Below are positions 26,819 through 36,245 of a DNA stretch of 64,000 nucleotides, piece by piece. The DNA lies in the NCBI RefSeq assembly GCF_000337555.1, contig NZ_AOIO01000003.1, positions 162,486 to 226,485 of the forward strand, read 5' to 3'. Position 1 is the first letter of the stretch; each line of letters begins with the position of its first letter. Source of the stretch: Natrialba asiatica DSM 12278 (GTDB lineage Archaea; Halobacteriota; Halobacteria; Halobacteriales; Natrialbaceae). The notes beneath the pieces were generated by a model, which saw nothing but the letters and a program-made list of their open reading frames with translations, made no database searches and was not told the DNA's origin. The translations under genes and the position numbers were made by a program.

Positions 26819-27589
26819 CTACGAGTACTGCGTGTTGAGTTCGATGACCCTCGCGACGTTCGTGACGAGCGTCGGGAGTTCCTTTTCGAAGTACTCGCCG
26901 CTGGCGCGCTTCGTCGGGACCGTCACGCTCAGACCGGCAATCGTCTCGGGGCCGCATTCGATCGGGGCGGCGACACAGCAGATGCCTTCGATCCGTTCCT
27001 CCCTGTCGTAGGCGTACCCGCGCTCGCGAATCGTCTCGATGCGCTCCCGGAGTTCACCTCGGTCGACGACGGTGTGTTCCGTTCGCGGTCGTAGCTCGCT
27101 GTTCGACAGGATCTCCTCGACGCGGTCGTCAGGGAGGACCGAGAGGATGGTTTTTCCGACCGCCGTAGAGTGAAGCGACACGCTCGTCCCGAGTTGTGAG
27201 TCCGTCTGGACGTATCGGTGACCGCGCGATTGGTAGAAGTAGATGCCTTCGCCCTGGTACTCGACGACGACCTGGGCGCGTTCACCGGTTTGATCGACGA
27301 TATCGTCGATTTCCGCCTTCGCCGCCCGGTACAGATTCTGGTACCGATCGGTGCTTCGGGCTGCGCCACCGAGAGTCAGGAACGGCAGGCCGACGTGATA
27401 CTCATCACCGATCCGAAATAGGTATCCCATTTCGGTGAGCGTCTGGAGGTGAGCGTGCACCGTACTCTTGGAGTGACCAAGCGTCTTCGCGAGTTCGGAG
27501 ACGGTCGCACCGTCGGTCGACGAAATCCGTTCGATGATCGTGAACGCGGTGCGCGTCGACTTGATCTGTTTCCGTTCTGTCGATCCCAT
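26819..27589 (-). CDS. IclR family transcriptional regulator
   Basis: 256 residues. N-terminal winged helix-turn-helix (IIERISSTDGATVSELAKTLGHSKSTVHAHLQTL..., residues 16-50), wing ending FRIGDEYHVGL, then the ligand-binding domain with YFYQSRGHRYVQTD, SLHSTAVGKTILSVLP, YAYDREERIEGICCVAAPI and a C-terminal LSVTVPTKR. Start ATG 27589 follows a TATA element (TAATATAATT, 27613-27622) at leaderless distance. A perfect 17-base palindrome sits just upstream of that element. Likely autoregulated and controlling the adjacent sugar-acid genes; activator or repressor not known. Confidence 0.93.
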   Translation of the reverse strand: MGSTERKQIKSTRTAFTIIERISSTDGATVSELAKTLGHSKSTVHAHLQTLTEMGYLFRIGDEYHVGLPFLTLGGAARSTDRYQNLYRAAKAEIDDIVDQTGERAQVVVEYQGEGIYFYQSRGHRYVQTDSQLGTSVSLHSTAVGKTILSVLPDDRVEEILSNSELRPRTEHTVVDRGELRERIETIRERGYAYDREERIEGICCVAAPIECGPETIAGLSVTVPTKRASGEYFEKELPTLVTNVARVIELNTQYS

Positions 27590-28071
27590 GAGGGTGTCAA
27601 TCACACCCGCGGTAATATAATTATCGCAGCAGTTCGACACTGTCGAACGGGGTCGAGCGCGGAGACGGGAGCGCATCGCGAGTACCACGATGGATTACGA
27701 ATGTACGGTTGTAAATATAGTGTCGGTTTCCCTTCGATCGTGATCGGCGTTCGCTCCATATATCATGGATCCATCCGTTGGCAGCCGAACGAGATGAGTT
27801 ACGGCCACTACTGAATCCGTTCCGATTTGGAAATAGTTCCGCGAGTGCTCCTGTGAGCGCGGTATTACTGGCACTACGAACGATCGGTCCGCGATATACG
27901 GCCGTCCCGACTGCGAACGCCTCCGTCACTGGCGTTTCCTATTGGATCGCCCATAGATAGACTGGTTCCGGTGAAATCTCCCTCGGCGACCACGCCCCCT
28001 CGATTAGACGTCGACCTTGGGAATATTCTATGATACGTGGATTTATCTGGTGGAGGGGAGAACAACGATCA
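27590..28071. other. Divergent intergenic region between two IclR regulator genes
   Basis: 482 bases. The left end holds the promoter and palindrome of the minus-strand regulator; the right end holds a G-rich stretch (TGGAGGGGAG, 28051-28060) that could serve as ribosome-binding site for the plus-strand regulator. Between, I see short open stretches but none with family similarity that I can name. Confidence 0.5.
27632..27648. promoter_or_regulatory. Perfect 17-base palindrome, candidate IclR operator
   Basis: GTTCGACA-C-TGTCGAAC: two perfect 8-base arms around one central base, about 10 bases upstream of the TATA element (27613-27622) of the minus-strand IclR gene. Position and symmetry fit a dimeric winged-helix regulator site, by inference the product of the adjacent gene. 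Confidence 0.65.
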
Positions 28072-28836
28072 ATGGCCGACAGTCAACTGCTGACGACGAC
28101 CGAAACATCGCTGGCGGTAATCGAAACGATTCAAGAGCGAGACGGGGCGACGCCGGCGGAGTTGGCGGCAGCACTCGATCTCTCCGAGAGTACAGTGTAC
28201 AAACACCTCTATACCCTCGGTAAACACGGCTACGTCGTCGCGACCGGCGATACGTACCGACTCGGCGGCCGGTTCTATCATTTCGGGATGTACGTTCGAA
28301 ACCGCAGCAAGATCTACGAACTCGCGGGAAAGTACGTGATCGAACTCGCAGAGCAATCGAACGAGGAATCCGACTTCGGCATCGAAGAAAACGGCCGCAT
28401 CGTCACGCTGTTCGACTCGGTCGGCAGCTCAGCGACTCCGAGTTCGCGACTCAACAACTACGAATACATGCACACGACGGCGATCGGAAAGGCGATCCTC
28501 GCTCGCCTTCCGCCGTCCCGCATCGACCAGATCATCGGCCGCTGGGGACTCCCCCGGCTCACCGACCAGACGATCACGTCCCGAGAAGCGCTGGACGACG
28601 AACTCGCACGGATTCGAGAGCGAGGCTACGCGATCAACGACCAGGAGTCGATCCCCGGAAAGCGCGTCGCCGGCGTCGTTGCCGAAGACCCGTCCGGAAA
28701 CATCATCGGCGGCTTTACCGTCTCCGGACCGGCCTATCGGATCGAAGACGCCGATCTCTACCGAGAATTTCCCGACATCCTCCGGCGAGTCGTCCCCGAG
28801 TTCGAAACCGAACTCGATTCGCAGGGACTCGTCTGA
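28072..28836 (+). CDS. IclR family transcriptional regulator
   Basis: 254 residues with the standard layout: winged helix-turn-helix (ETIQERDGATPAELAAALDLSESTVYKHLYTL), then the effector domain with DFGIEENGRIVTLFDSVG, MHTTAIGKAILARLP, YAINDQESIPGKRVAGVVAEDP. ATG 28072 is preferred over ATG 28030 because the domain starts there and a purine-rich TGGAGGGGAG precedes it. It lies directly upstream of the NhaC-type antiporter gene, same strand, 142 bases apart, and may control that and the asparaginase gene. Confidence 0.92.
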   Translation: MADSQLLTTTETSLAVIETIQERDGATPAELAAALDLSESTVYKHLYTLGKHGYVVATGDTYRLGGRFYHFGMYVRNRSKIYELAGKYVIELAEQSNEESDFGIEENGRIVTLFDSVGSSATPSSRLNNYEYMHTTAIGKAILARLPPSRIDQIIGRWGLPRLTDQTITSREALDDELARIRERGYAINDQESIPGKRVAGVVAEDPSGNIIGGFTVSGPAYRIEDADLYREFPDILRRVVPEFETELDSQGLV

Positions 28837-28978
28837 GCGGTGGAACCGGGCGCGTCATCGATTTCGGCTCGATCGACGAAGATATTCGAAGCGATACCCC
28901 ACTGACCAATACGGATGACCGCTTTCTAGCCGGTTTTCAAAAGGTTAAAGTAGTATTGCCGATCTCGGTTGTGACTGT

Positions 28979-30748
28979 ATGTCATATGAGGCGTTGCCGT
29001 ACGGAGCACTGTCACTAGTGCCGCCGCTGCTCGCGATTGCACTCGCGATGTACACGCGGCAGGTACTGGTTTCGCTGTTCGCCGGGGTCTGGGCCGGTGC
29101 GTTGCTGATCGCCGACTGGAACCCGATCGCCGCAACAGCGTTATCGATGGACTGGATCGTCGAAGTGGTCAGATCGCCGTTCGATACGAAATTTCTCATC
29201 CTGATCATGTTCATGGGGGCGGGTGCCGCGTTCATCCACAAATCGGGCGGGATCATCGCGCTCCAGAACTGGATCGGCCACCGGGTAAACACCGCCCGCG
29301 ATTCGCAAATCCTGACGTGGCTCATCGGCATCTTCATCTTCTTCGATTCGTACACGAGCACGATCGTCACCGGAAACGCGACGCGAGAACTCTCCGAGGA
29401 TAACCACACGTCCCGCGAGATGCACGCATACGTACTCGACTCGACGACCTCGCCGGTGACGACCTTCGGCCCCGTTTCGAACTGGATCGGCTACCAGGTG
29501 TCGATGATCATCGTCGGCTTCGAGGCCGCCGAGTTCACGGCCGAAGAAGTCGGTCTCACCGCCTTCGGGCTCTTCCTGCAGAGCATTCCGTGGAACATCT
29601 ACTGCTTTCTCGCGTTCTTCATGGTCGGCTTTATCTCGATCACCCAGCGGTTCTACGGCCCGATGTTGGACGCCGAATGGCGGTCGCGCAAGGAGAAAAA
29701 GACCAAGCGAGACGACGCGACCCCGCTCTCGGATATCGAAACCGACGTCGGCGAGCCGAGCGAGAAGAACCCGACGCTGGTTAACTTCTTCGCGCCGATT
29801 CTGACGCTGCTGGTCGTCGGACTCGTCTCGATGTGGTGGCTCGGCGGCGGCCACCAACCCGGCGTCGACATCGCGACCGCATTCCAGGAGACCGACGTCG
29901 CACTCGGCCTGCTCTACGGGTCGTTCGCGTTCATGGCCGTCGGCATGCTCGGTGCCGTCGGCTTCCGGACGATGGACCTCGACGAGGCGGGCGACACCAT
30001 CATCAGCGGCTTCAAGACGATGATGATCGCCGCCGCGATCATCGTGCTCGCCTGGAGCATCGGCCACGCCGCCGAACAGGTCGGTACCGCCGAGTTCATC
30101 GTCGACGTCATGGTCGACAGCGGCGTGCCCGGTTCGTTCCTGCCGCTGCTCATCTTCGTCGCCGCGATGTTCATCGCGTTTACGACGGGGACCTCCTGGG
30201 GGACGATGGCGATCCTGACGCCGCTCGCGATCCCGCTCGGCTACGAACTCGTCGGCGTGTCGATCCTGCCGGTGCTGATGGGCGTGCTGTTCGGCGGTGC
30301 GATCTGGGGCGACCACGTCTCGCCGATCAGCGATACCACCGTCATGTCGTCGATCTTCGCCGGCTCGGACCACATCGATCACGTGTCCACGCAGATTCCG
30401 TTCGCGATGACCGCGGCCGGCGTCACGGTGGTTGCGCTGTTGCTGTACGCCGCCGGACTCACGTCGGCGCTCGTCTTGCTTCCGCTATCGGTCGTCCTCA
30501 CCGCCGTCGTCGTCGTCGCGCTGAACAAACTGGACGCTCGCCGGAAGAACCTCCCCGAAATCATGCCGACCGCGAAGGCTATCGAGAACGGCACGATCGA
30601 TACCGACGCGATCGAGAACGGAAATCGATCCGGTGCAACCCAGTTTAACGGAACCTACGACTACATCGCATCGATTCCGCTGACCGCGGTCGGTGTCGTC
30701 GCCGTCTATCTCGGCCTCGTCTTCGCGTTCGTCATGATCGGCCTCTGA
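28979..30748 (+). CDS. nhaC: NhaC/YuiF-type Na+/H+ antiporter family transporter
   Basis: 589 residues, about 12 membrane helices. Landmarks of the family: YGALSLVPPLLAIALAMYTRQVLVSLFAGVWAGALL at the N terminus, FFDSYTSTIVTGNATREL, TTFGPVSNWIGYQVSMI, FTTGTSWGTMAILTPLAIPLGYEL and GAIWGDHVSPISDTTVMSSIFAGSDHIDHV. Members exchange Na+ for H+ or for organic acids/amino acids, in the cytoplasmic membrane. A cytosolic loop near residues 235-270 is highly charged (KEKKTKRDDATP). A TATA-like GGTTAAAGTAG lies about 30 bases upstream. Substrate might be an amino-acid pair given the asparaginase gene downstream; inference only. Confidence 0.88.
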   Translation: MSYEALPYGALSLVPPLLAIALAMYTRQVLVSLFAGVWAGALLIADWNPIAATALSMDWIVEVVRSPFDTKFLILIMFMGAGAAFIHKSGGIIALQNWIGHRVNTARDSQILTWLIGIFIFFDSYTSTIVTGNATRELSEDNHTSREMHAYVLDSTTSPVTTFGPVSNWIGYQVSMIIVGFEAAEFTAEEVGLTAFGLFLQSIPWNIYCFLAFFMVGFISITQRFYGPMLDAEWRSRKEKKTKRDDATPLSDIETDVGEPSEKNPTLVNFFAPILTLLVVGLVSMWWLGGGHQPGVDIATAFQETDVALGLLYGSFAFMAVGMLGAVGFRTMDLDEAGDTIISGFKTMMIAAAIIVLAWSIGHAAEQVGTAEFIVDVMVDSGVPGSFLPLLIFVAAMFIAFTTGTSWGTMAILTPLAIPLGYELVGVSILPVLMGVLFGGAIWGDHVSPISDTTVMSSIFAGSDHIDHVSTQIPFAMTAAGVTVVALLLYAAGLTSALVLLPLSVVLTAVVVVALNKLDARRKNLPEIMPTAKAIENGTIDTDAIENGNRSGATQFNGTYDYIASIPLTAVGVVAVYLGLVFAFVMIGL

Positions 30749-30886
30749 ACGCGACTCTCTCCCGGCCGTATCCAATCTGCTACGAGTTCAGTAGCCGACG
30801 GTAGACGATCCATCGGTATCGAACGCGAGGACTGGGACGAGCGACCGATCACAACTACTATACGGTCCGTTCGTCCAGTACGACGC

Positions 30887-31903
30887 ATGGCAACGGTCCA
30901 CGTCATAGCGACCGGTGGGACGATTGCGGGCACGACGAGCGACACTGGTACGGTACCGACCGAATCCGGACGCGACCTGCTAGAGGCGTATCCCGAGAGC
31001 GTCGAGCACGTCGACATCGAACTCGAGCAACTCACGCAGACGCCGAGTTCGGAACTGGCACTCGACGACCTCGTCGACCTGGCCGCACGCGTTCGCGCCG
31101 TCGCCGCCGACGTCGACGGCGTGGTGGTCCTCCACGGAACCGATACGATCGAAGAGACCGCCTATTATCTGGATCTCGTCCTCGATGTGAACTCGCCGGT
31201 CGTCTGTACCGGTGCACAGCGGCCACACGACGCGATCAGTCCCGACGGGCCGGCGAACGTTCGCGGCGCGCTCGACGCGGCGAGCCACGAGCACGTCCGA
31301 TCGGGAAGTTACGTGTTCTTTAACGATCGACTGCACGCGGCGCGGGCGGTGACCAAGCGCCACAGCAGCAATCTCGCGGCGTACGGCTCGGGTAACTACG
31401 GCCCGGTGGCCGAACGGACGCCGGAGGGACTCTGGTTCTATCGTCATCCCGACAGCCTGTCGACGATGATTCCCGTCCGAGACGTGACGGCGACCGTCGA
31501 AATCGTCGCGACGTCGACGGACACGACCGGATCGCAGATCATTGATGCCGTCGATCGCGGCGTCGACGGACTCGTCGTCGACGGACTCGGACTCGGAAAC
31601 GTTCCCGGCGCTGTCGCCGACGCAATTCGTACTGCGGTCGGCGACGGGATTGACGTGGTTATCACGACACGCTGTCGAGATGGGGTCGTCTCGCCGGTGT
31701 ACGGAGCCGACGGCGGCGCTGCGGTGCTCGAGGAGGCCGGTGCGATGTTCGCGTCGAACCTCTCCGCGCAAAAGGCCCGAATCAAACTCCTCGCTGCGCT
31801 GTCGACCCGATCGGACCGACCGATCCGACCGCTGTTCGACGCCGCTCTATTCGACGGCCACGGATACGTCCGTTCGACCACTGGCTGGGAAGACGCCCAC
31901 TGA
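30887..31903 (+). CDS. L-asparaginase (type I/II family)
   Basis: 338 residues. Hydrolyses asparagine to aspartate and ammonia. The two catalytic threonine motifs are present: VIATGGTIAG with Thr12 and VVLHGTDTIEETAYY with Thr85-Asp86; also TGAQRPHDAISPDGPANVRGAL and the C-terminal VVITTRCRDGVVSPVYG. No signal peptide, so cytoplasmic. A TATA-like ACTATACGG lies about 28 bases before the ATG. Glutaminase activity is possible in this family. Confidence 0.93.
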   Translation: MATVHVIATGGTIAGTTSDTGTVPTESGRDLLEAYPESVEHVDIELEQLTQTPSSELALDDLVDLAARVRAVAADVDGVVVLHGTDTIEETAYYLDLVLDVNSPVVCTGAQRPHDAISPDGPANVRGALDAASHEHVRSGSYVFFNDRLHAARAVTKRHSSNLAAYGSGNYGPVAERTPEGLWFYRHPDSLSTMIPVRDVTATVEIVATSTDTTGSQIIDAVDRGVDGLVVDGLGLGNVPGAVADAIRTAVGDGIDVVITTRCRDGVVSPVYGADGGAAVLEEAGAMFASNLSAQKARIKLLAALSTRSDRPIRPLFDAALFDGHGYVRSTTGWEDAH

Positions 31904-32162
31904 TCCTGGTCGACCGACCGCCACGCTGAGACCGATTGCTGGAAGTCAATGCCGGCGCGAACGCTCGGTCGAGGCAAGTATTGGCGAGTTCGCAGCAGAT
32001 AGGGCGGGAAGTCGGTATACCTCGGATAAGAGCTTCTGGTTCATAGTGATCGCAATACCGGTCCCGAGAACGTGTCGTATAGGGAATAATATCGGACTAT
32101 CATGGCCCAAAACAAACACGTTCAGTACTACTTAGTTCCAATACGCGAGCACTTCTGATGGA

Positions 32163-32951
32163 ATGCGATCACTATCCGAGACACCCCTCGTTCGAGACGG
32201 TAAATCGATCATTCTTGCGCACGATCACGGGTTGGAACACGGGCCGACCGCCTTCTCCGAGGTTCCGGAACGACTCGATCCGGAGACCGTCTTCGAGATG
32301 GCAACCCACGACGCCGTCACCGGGTTCGCGGTGCAGAAAGGGCTCGCAGAAACGTACTATCCCTCCTACGAAGACGACGTGAACCTGCTGGCGAAACTCA
32401 ACGGCACCAGCAGCCTCTGGATGGGCGAACCGTACTCACCACAGACCTGCTCGGTCGAGTACGCGCTCGAACTCGGCGCCGACGCCGTCGGCTACACGGT
32501 GTATCCCGGCACCAACCGCGAACCCGAGATGTTCGAGGAGTTCAGAAGCGTCCAGGAATCGGCCCGCGAGCACGACGTTCCGGTCGCAATGTGGTCGTAT
32601 CCGCGCGGGCAGGCGTTGAAAGAACACCGCAAGCCCGACGTGATCTCGTACGCGACCCGTATCGCGCTCGAACTCGGTGCGGACGTTGCGAAGGTGAAGT
32701 ATCCCCGCAGCGGCGACGCAATGGCCACGGCGGTGGACGCGGCGGGTGACGTAAACGTCGTGCTCAGCGGCGGCGCGAAAACCTCGGACGACGAGTTCCT
32801 CTCGCTGGTCGAGACGGCGATGAACGCCGGCGCGAGTGGGCTGGCCGTCGGTCGAAACGTCTGGCAACGCGACAATCCCGACCGGATCCTCGACGCGCTC
32901 GAAGCGGTCGTTTTCGACGGCGCAACCGCAGACGAAGCGCTCCCCGAGTAA
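32163..32951 (+). CDS. Class I fructose-bisphosphate aldolase, DhnA/FbaB type
   Basis: 262 residues of the archaeal-type class I aldolase family. It has ILAHDHGLEHGP near residue 18 (phosphate/substrate loop), VPVAMWSYPRGQALKE, the Schiff-base lysine in ADVAKVKYPRSGD and the phosphate-binding LSGGAKTSDDEFL. Related enzymes cleave fructose-1,6-bisphosphate, or make the ADTH intermediate for aromatic amino acids; the fructose-PTS genes immediately downstream favour the former. ATG 32163; another frame opens five bases earlier but has no similarity. Confidence 0.85.
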   Translation: MRSLSETPLVRDGKSIILAHDHGLEHGPTAFSEVPERLDPETVFEMATHDAVTGFAVQKGLAETYYPSYEDDVNLLAKLNGTSSLWMGEPYSPQTCSVEYALELGADAVGYTVYPGTNREPEMFEEFRSVQESAREHDVPVAMWSYPRGQALKEHRKPDVISYATRIALELGADVAKVKYPRSGDAMATAVDAAGDVNVVLSGGAKTSDDEFLSLVETAMNAGASGLAVGRNVWQRDNPDRILDALEAVVFDGATADEALPE

Positions 32952-33113
32952 CGATCCTCGGGATCCGAATCTCGACGCGGTTGGCACGCGATAGCGACGT
33001 AGTGCGGTCGACCTGCCGGTTCCGCTGATTGGTACGCAGATAGCGGGCGGAAACAATCAAAACCAGATACAAATATGAACGTCACCGTGCAAGTATCCGA
33101 CGAACGCACAGCT

Positions 33114-33881
33114 ATGTTACCGGCAATGCGAAAGCGCGAGATCGTCGAGGTGGTCTCCGAGCGCGGCGAGTGTTCCGTCGCCGAACTCGCCGAGGAGATG
33201 GACTGCTCGAAGGCGACGATCCGTCGCGATCTCAGCGATCTCGAGGAACGGCAGTTGATCGAGCGATCACACGGCGGTGCCGTCCCAGCGACGACCGTCG
33301 GAAGCGAACAGACCTACGGCCAAAAGGAGGTGCAAAATCTCGACAGCAAGCTGGTCATCGCCGAGCGAGCAGTCGAGGAAATCGCCGAGAATCAAGTCGT
33401 CTTCTTCGACTCGGGATCGACGACGATGCAAGTCGCCAAGAACGTCCCGACCGACCGATCGTTCCTGTCGGTGACGAACTCGCCGGTCTTAGCGATAGAA
33501 CTCGGAGAGAAAGATAACGATGTGAAACTGACCGGCGGCACGCTTCGCCACGAGACGCGGGCGCTGACCGGGCCGAGCGCAGAGCGGTTCATGGAGCGAA
33601 CGAACTTCGACTTGTTGTTTCTCGGGACGAACGCAGTTGATCCGTCCGAAGGACTCATGACACCGAACGAAGACGAAGCCCGCCTGAAATCACTCATGAT
33701 CGAAAACGCAGCGCGCGTCGTCCTCGTTTCCGATGGTACCAAGCTAGACAAGCGGAGCTTCGTCAAATTCGCATCCGTTGAAGACGTGGACATGTTCATC
33801 ACCGACGTAACGCTCTCTGAGTGTCAGCGCGAGCCGTTCGACGCCGCCGGCGTCGAACTTATCGAGGGGGTCGGCCAGTGA
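33114..33881 (+). CDS. glpR: DeoR/GlpR family transcriptional regulator of sugar catabolism
   Basis: 255 residues. DeoR-type helix-turn-helix (CSVAELAEEMDCSKATIRRDLSDLE, residues 17-41, then IERSHGGAV) and the sugar-phosphate sensor domain with VFFDSGSTTMQVAKNVP, GGTLRHETRALTGPSAERF and DLLFLGTNAVDP. In Haloferax volcanii GlpR is a repressor of fructose and glucose catabolic genes and sits next to pfkB, as here. ATG 33114 matches the family start MLPAMRKREIVE; an upstream in-frame ATG is at 33075. Its stop overlaps the GTG start of pfkB by four bases. Confidence 0.93.
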   Translation: MLPAMRKREIVEVVSERGECSVAELAEEMDCSKATIRRDLSDLEERQLIERSHGGAVPATTVGSEQTYGQKEVQNLDSKLVIAERAVEEIAENQVVFFDSGSTTMQVAKNVPTDRSFLSVTNSPVLAIELGEKDNDVKLTGGTLRHETRALTGPSAERFMERTNFDLLFLGTNAVDPSEGLMTPNEDEARLKSLMIENAARVVLVSDGTKLDKRSFVKFASVEDVDMFITDVTLSECQREPFDAAGVELIEGVGQ

Positions 33882-34801
33882 TCGTCACCGTCACGCTCAA
33901 CCCGGCAGTCGACCACACGCTTGCGATTCCCGACCTTCCCGAGGACGGCGAAATCGCACGCACCGACGACGCACGCGTCGACCCCGGCGGAAAGGGAATC
34001 AACGTCTCGAAGTATCTCGTCGAACTCGACACCGAAACGACCGCAACCGGAATCACCGGTGACTTCCTCGGCCGGTTCGTTCGAGACAGTTTGACCGAAC
34101 AGGGAATCGACAGCGATTTCGTCGACATCGAGGGCCGAACGCGGCTCAACACCACGATCCTGACCGACGATGCGGAATACAAGCTCAATCACGATGGCCC
34201 CACCGTCGACGGACGCGCGATCGAGACACTCCTCGAGACTATCGAGCACCACGACCCCGGCACTGTCGTGATCGGGGGCAGCCTTCCGCCCGGCCTCGGC
34301 CCTGGTTCCATCGACCGAATCGCTCGGGCGGGCAACTGGCGAACAGCGGTCGACGTCGGCGGAACCGTTCTCCGCGATCTCAACGCTTCCTACACGCTCT
34401 GCAAACCCAACCGAGAAGAACTCGCAGTAGCGACAGACCGCTCGATCGACTCGCTCAAAGACTGTTACGACGCAGTCGAACAGTTGCAAGCGATGGGCTA
34501 CGACCGCGTTGTTGCATCGCTTGGAGCCGACGGCGCAATCCTGGCAACACCGGACGATCTGCTGCACGCAGCGGCGCTGGAGACGACTGTCGTCGACACG
34601 GTCGGAGCTGGCGACTCGTTACTCGCAGGGGTACTGGCCGCGCTGGAACGCGGTGCAACGGACGAAGAGGCGCTTCGGGCGGGCGTCGCCGTTGCCGCAC
34701 AGGTTGTCTCGGTACCGGGGACGACCGTCCCACCGCTCGACGACGTGCCAACGCGACTCGAATCGGTACCGGTCTCATCGCCGGAGCCCTTCTCCCGGTA
34801 A
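33878..34801 (+). CDS. pfkB: 1-phosphofructokinase (PfkB family)
   Basis: 307 residues, starting with GTG at 33878 inside the GTGA overlap with glpR; the protein then reads MIVTVTLNPAVDHTL, the typical FruK/PfkB start. Further motifs: DPGGKGINVSKYL, VIGGSLPPGLG, CKPNREELA and the catalytic DTVGAGDSLLAGVLAAL near the C terminus. Phosphorylates fructose-1-phosphate, the PTS product, to fructose-1,6-bisphosphate with ATP. Co-transcribed with glpR, upstream of the PTS genes. Confidence 0.94.
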   Translation: MIVTVTLNPAVDHTLAIPDLPEDGEIARTDDARVDPGGKGINVSKYLVELDTETTATGITGDFLGRFVRDSLTEQGIDSDFVDIEGRTRLNTTILTDDAEYKLNHDGPTVDGRAIETLLETIEHHDPGTVVIGGSLPPGLGPGSIDRIARAGNWRTAVDVGGTVLRDLNASYTLCKPNREELAVATDRSIDSLKDCYDAVEQLQAMGYDRVVASLGADGAILATPDDLLHAAALETTVVDTVGAGDSLLAGVLAALERGATDEEALRAGVAVAAQVVSVPGTTVPPLDDVPTRLESVPVSSPEPFSR

Positions 34802-35038
34802 GAATGACTACGTCTGAACGCTTTGGACCCATTCATCGCCGTGTGTTCATTCCTGAACGATCACTGTCCGATACAGCAAACGGGGATCAATTGTGTCTCA
34901 AATCAGCAACAACTAGCGAATTTGAGTCGATTTTCGAGTTCATTCTGCGTGATCGGGCTTTTATTCCGTCGGTTAGAGACAGTAACGATCATACTCGAAA
35001 ATTCTTTTGAATAATAGGTAGGAACTTCAGAGCGAAGC
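34802..35038. promoter_or_regulatory. Intergenic region with promoter of the PTS operon
   Basis: 237 bases between pfkB and ptfC. The right end has GAATAATAGG (about 35008-35018), a TATA-like element about 25 bases before the ptfC ATG, suggesting a separate, leaderless PTS operon transcript that may be the target of GlpR or a sugar-responsive activator. No gene seen. Confidence 0.5.
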
Positions 35039-36202
35039 ATGGCATTGACAGACAGTGCGGAGAACGCGCTCCGGTCGCACGTTACGTCCGTAAAGGAGGA
35101 CGTGATGACCGGCGTGTCGTTCATGATTCCGTTCGTCACGATCGGGGGAATCTTCCTTGCAGTGGCGTACATGATCCCCGGTAACACCGAGAACGTGTTC
35201 GAAGCGACCGGGACGCCCGCTTGGTACCTGGCCGAGATCGGTAATCTGGGGCTGACGATTATGATTCCCGTTCTGGGGGCGTACATCAGCTACGGTATCG
35301 CGGACAAACCCGGATTGGCTCCGGGATTCATCCTCTCGTGGACGATCCAGCAAGAGCGGATCATCGAAGCTGCGGGGACGATCGTCGGGTTCCAGGCCGA
35401 CGGTGCCGTCGCCGGGTTCCTCGGTGCGCTCGTGACCGGTCTGCTCGCCGGCTACGTCGCTCGGTGGATGAAGGGGTGGGCGGTTCCGTCCTTCATCAAA
35501 CCGATGATGCCGGTATTGATTATTCCCGTCTTCACGACGGCGCTGCTGACCCCGCTCGTGATCGTCGGGCTCGGCGTTCCGATCGCCATCGTCGACGACG
35601 CGCTGACGACGTTCCTCCAGAACATGGAGGGCGCAAACGCCCTGCTCCTGGGCGCGATCCTCGGCGCGATGATGGCCCTCGACGTGGGCGGTCCCGTCAA
35701 CAAGGTTGCGTACGTCTTCGCGGTCGCGCTCGTCGGCGACCAGATCCACGGACCGATGGCCGCTGTAATGATCGCGGGCATGACGCCGCCGCTTGGATTG
35801 GCGCTCTCGAACTTCATCGCTCCCCAGAAGTACTCCGCCGAAATGTACGAGAACGCCAAGGCCGCGATTCCGCTCGGACTGGCGTTCGTCACCGAGGGAG
35901 CAATTCCCTACGCGGCGGCCGATCCGCTTCGGGTTATTCCGAGCGCCGTGGTCGGGAGTTCGACGGCCGCGGCGACGGCGATGTGGCTCGGCGTGACGAT
36001 GCGGGCCCCGCACGGCGGCGTCTTCGTGATCCTCCTCTCGAATAGTGGGCTCGCGTTCCTCGGCTGTATCGCGCTCGGAACCGCGGTGACCGCGGCCGTT
36101 GCGACGGCGATCAAACCCGACTTCGAACGGACGGTTGCCGACGTCGAAACGGATACCGAAACTGGAACGAGTTCACAGCCAGCGGCACAAATTAACGACT
36201 AA
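35039..36202 (+). CDS. ptfC: Fructose PTS permease component EIIC
   Basis: 387 residues, about nine to ten membrane helices. It starts with a cytosolic amphipathic stretch, then VKEDVMTGVSFMIPFVTIGGIFLAVAYMIP, the conserved first helix of fructose-family EIIC; later GFIGALVTGLLAGY-like text (GFLGALVTGLLAGYVARWM), MALDVGGPVNKVAYVFA and GLAFVTEGAIPYAAADPLRVIP, the last holding the GITEGAIPF-type sugar-binding motif. It translocates fructose while IIB phosphorylates it. EIIC stands alone as a separate protein, as in the haloarchaeal fructose PTS. Confidence 0.95.
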   Translation: MALTDSAENALRSHVTSVKEDVMTGVSFMIPFVTIGGIFLAVAYMIPGNTENVFEATGTPAWYLAEIGNLGLTIMIPVLGAYISYGIADKPGLAPGFILSWTIQQERIIEAAGTIVGFQADGAVAGFLGALVTGLLAGYVARWMKGWAVPSFIKPMMPVLIIPVFTTALLTPLVIVGLGVPIAIVDDALTTFLQNMEGANALLLGAILGAMMALDVGGPVNKVAYVFAVALVGDQIHGPMAAVMIAGMTPPLGLALSNFIAPQKYSAEMYENAKAAIPLGLAFVTEGAIPYAAADPLRVIPSAVVGSSTAAATAMWLGVTMRAPHGGVFVILLSNSGLAFLGCIALGTAVTAAVATAIKPDFERTVADVETDTETGTSSQPAAQIND

Positions 36203-36245
36203 GACAAGTTTGTTACCATCGCTCTATACTCACGGATTACAACCA

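Noticed and set aside
27621..27929. 102-residue minus-strand frame between the two IclR genes
   Set aside because: Part reads like a halophilic protein, but it overlaps the IclR palindrome and shows no family I can name.
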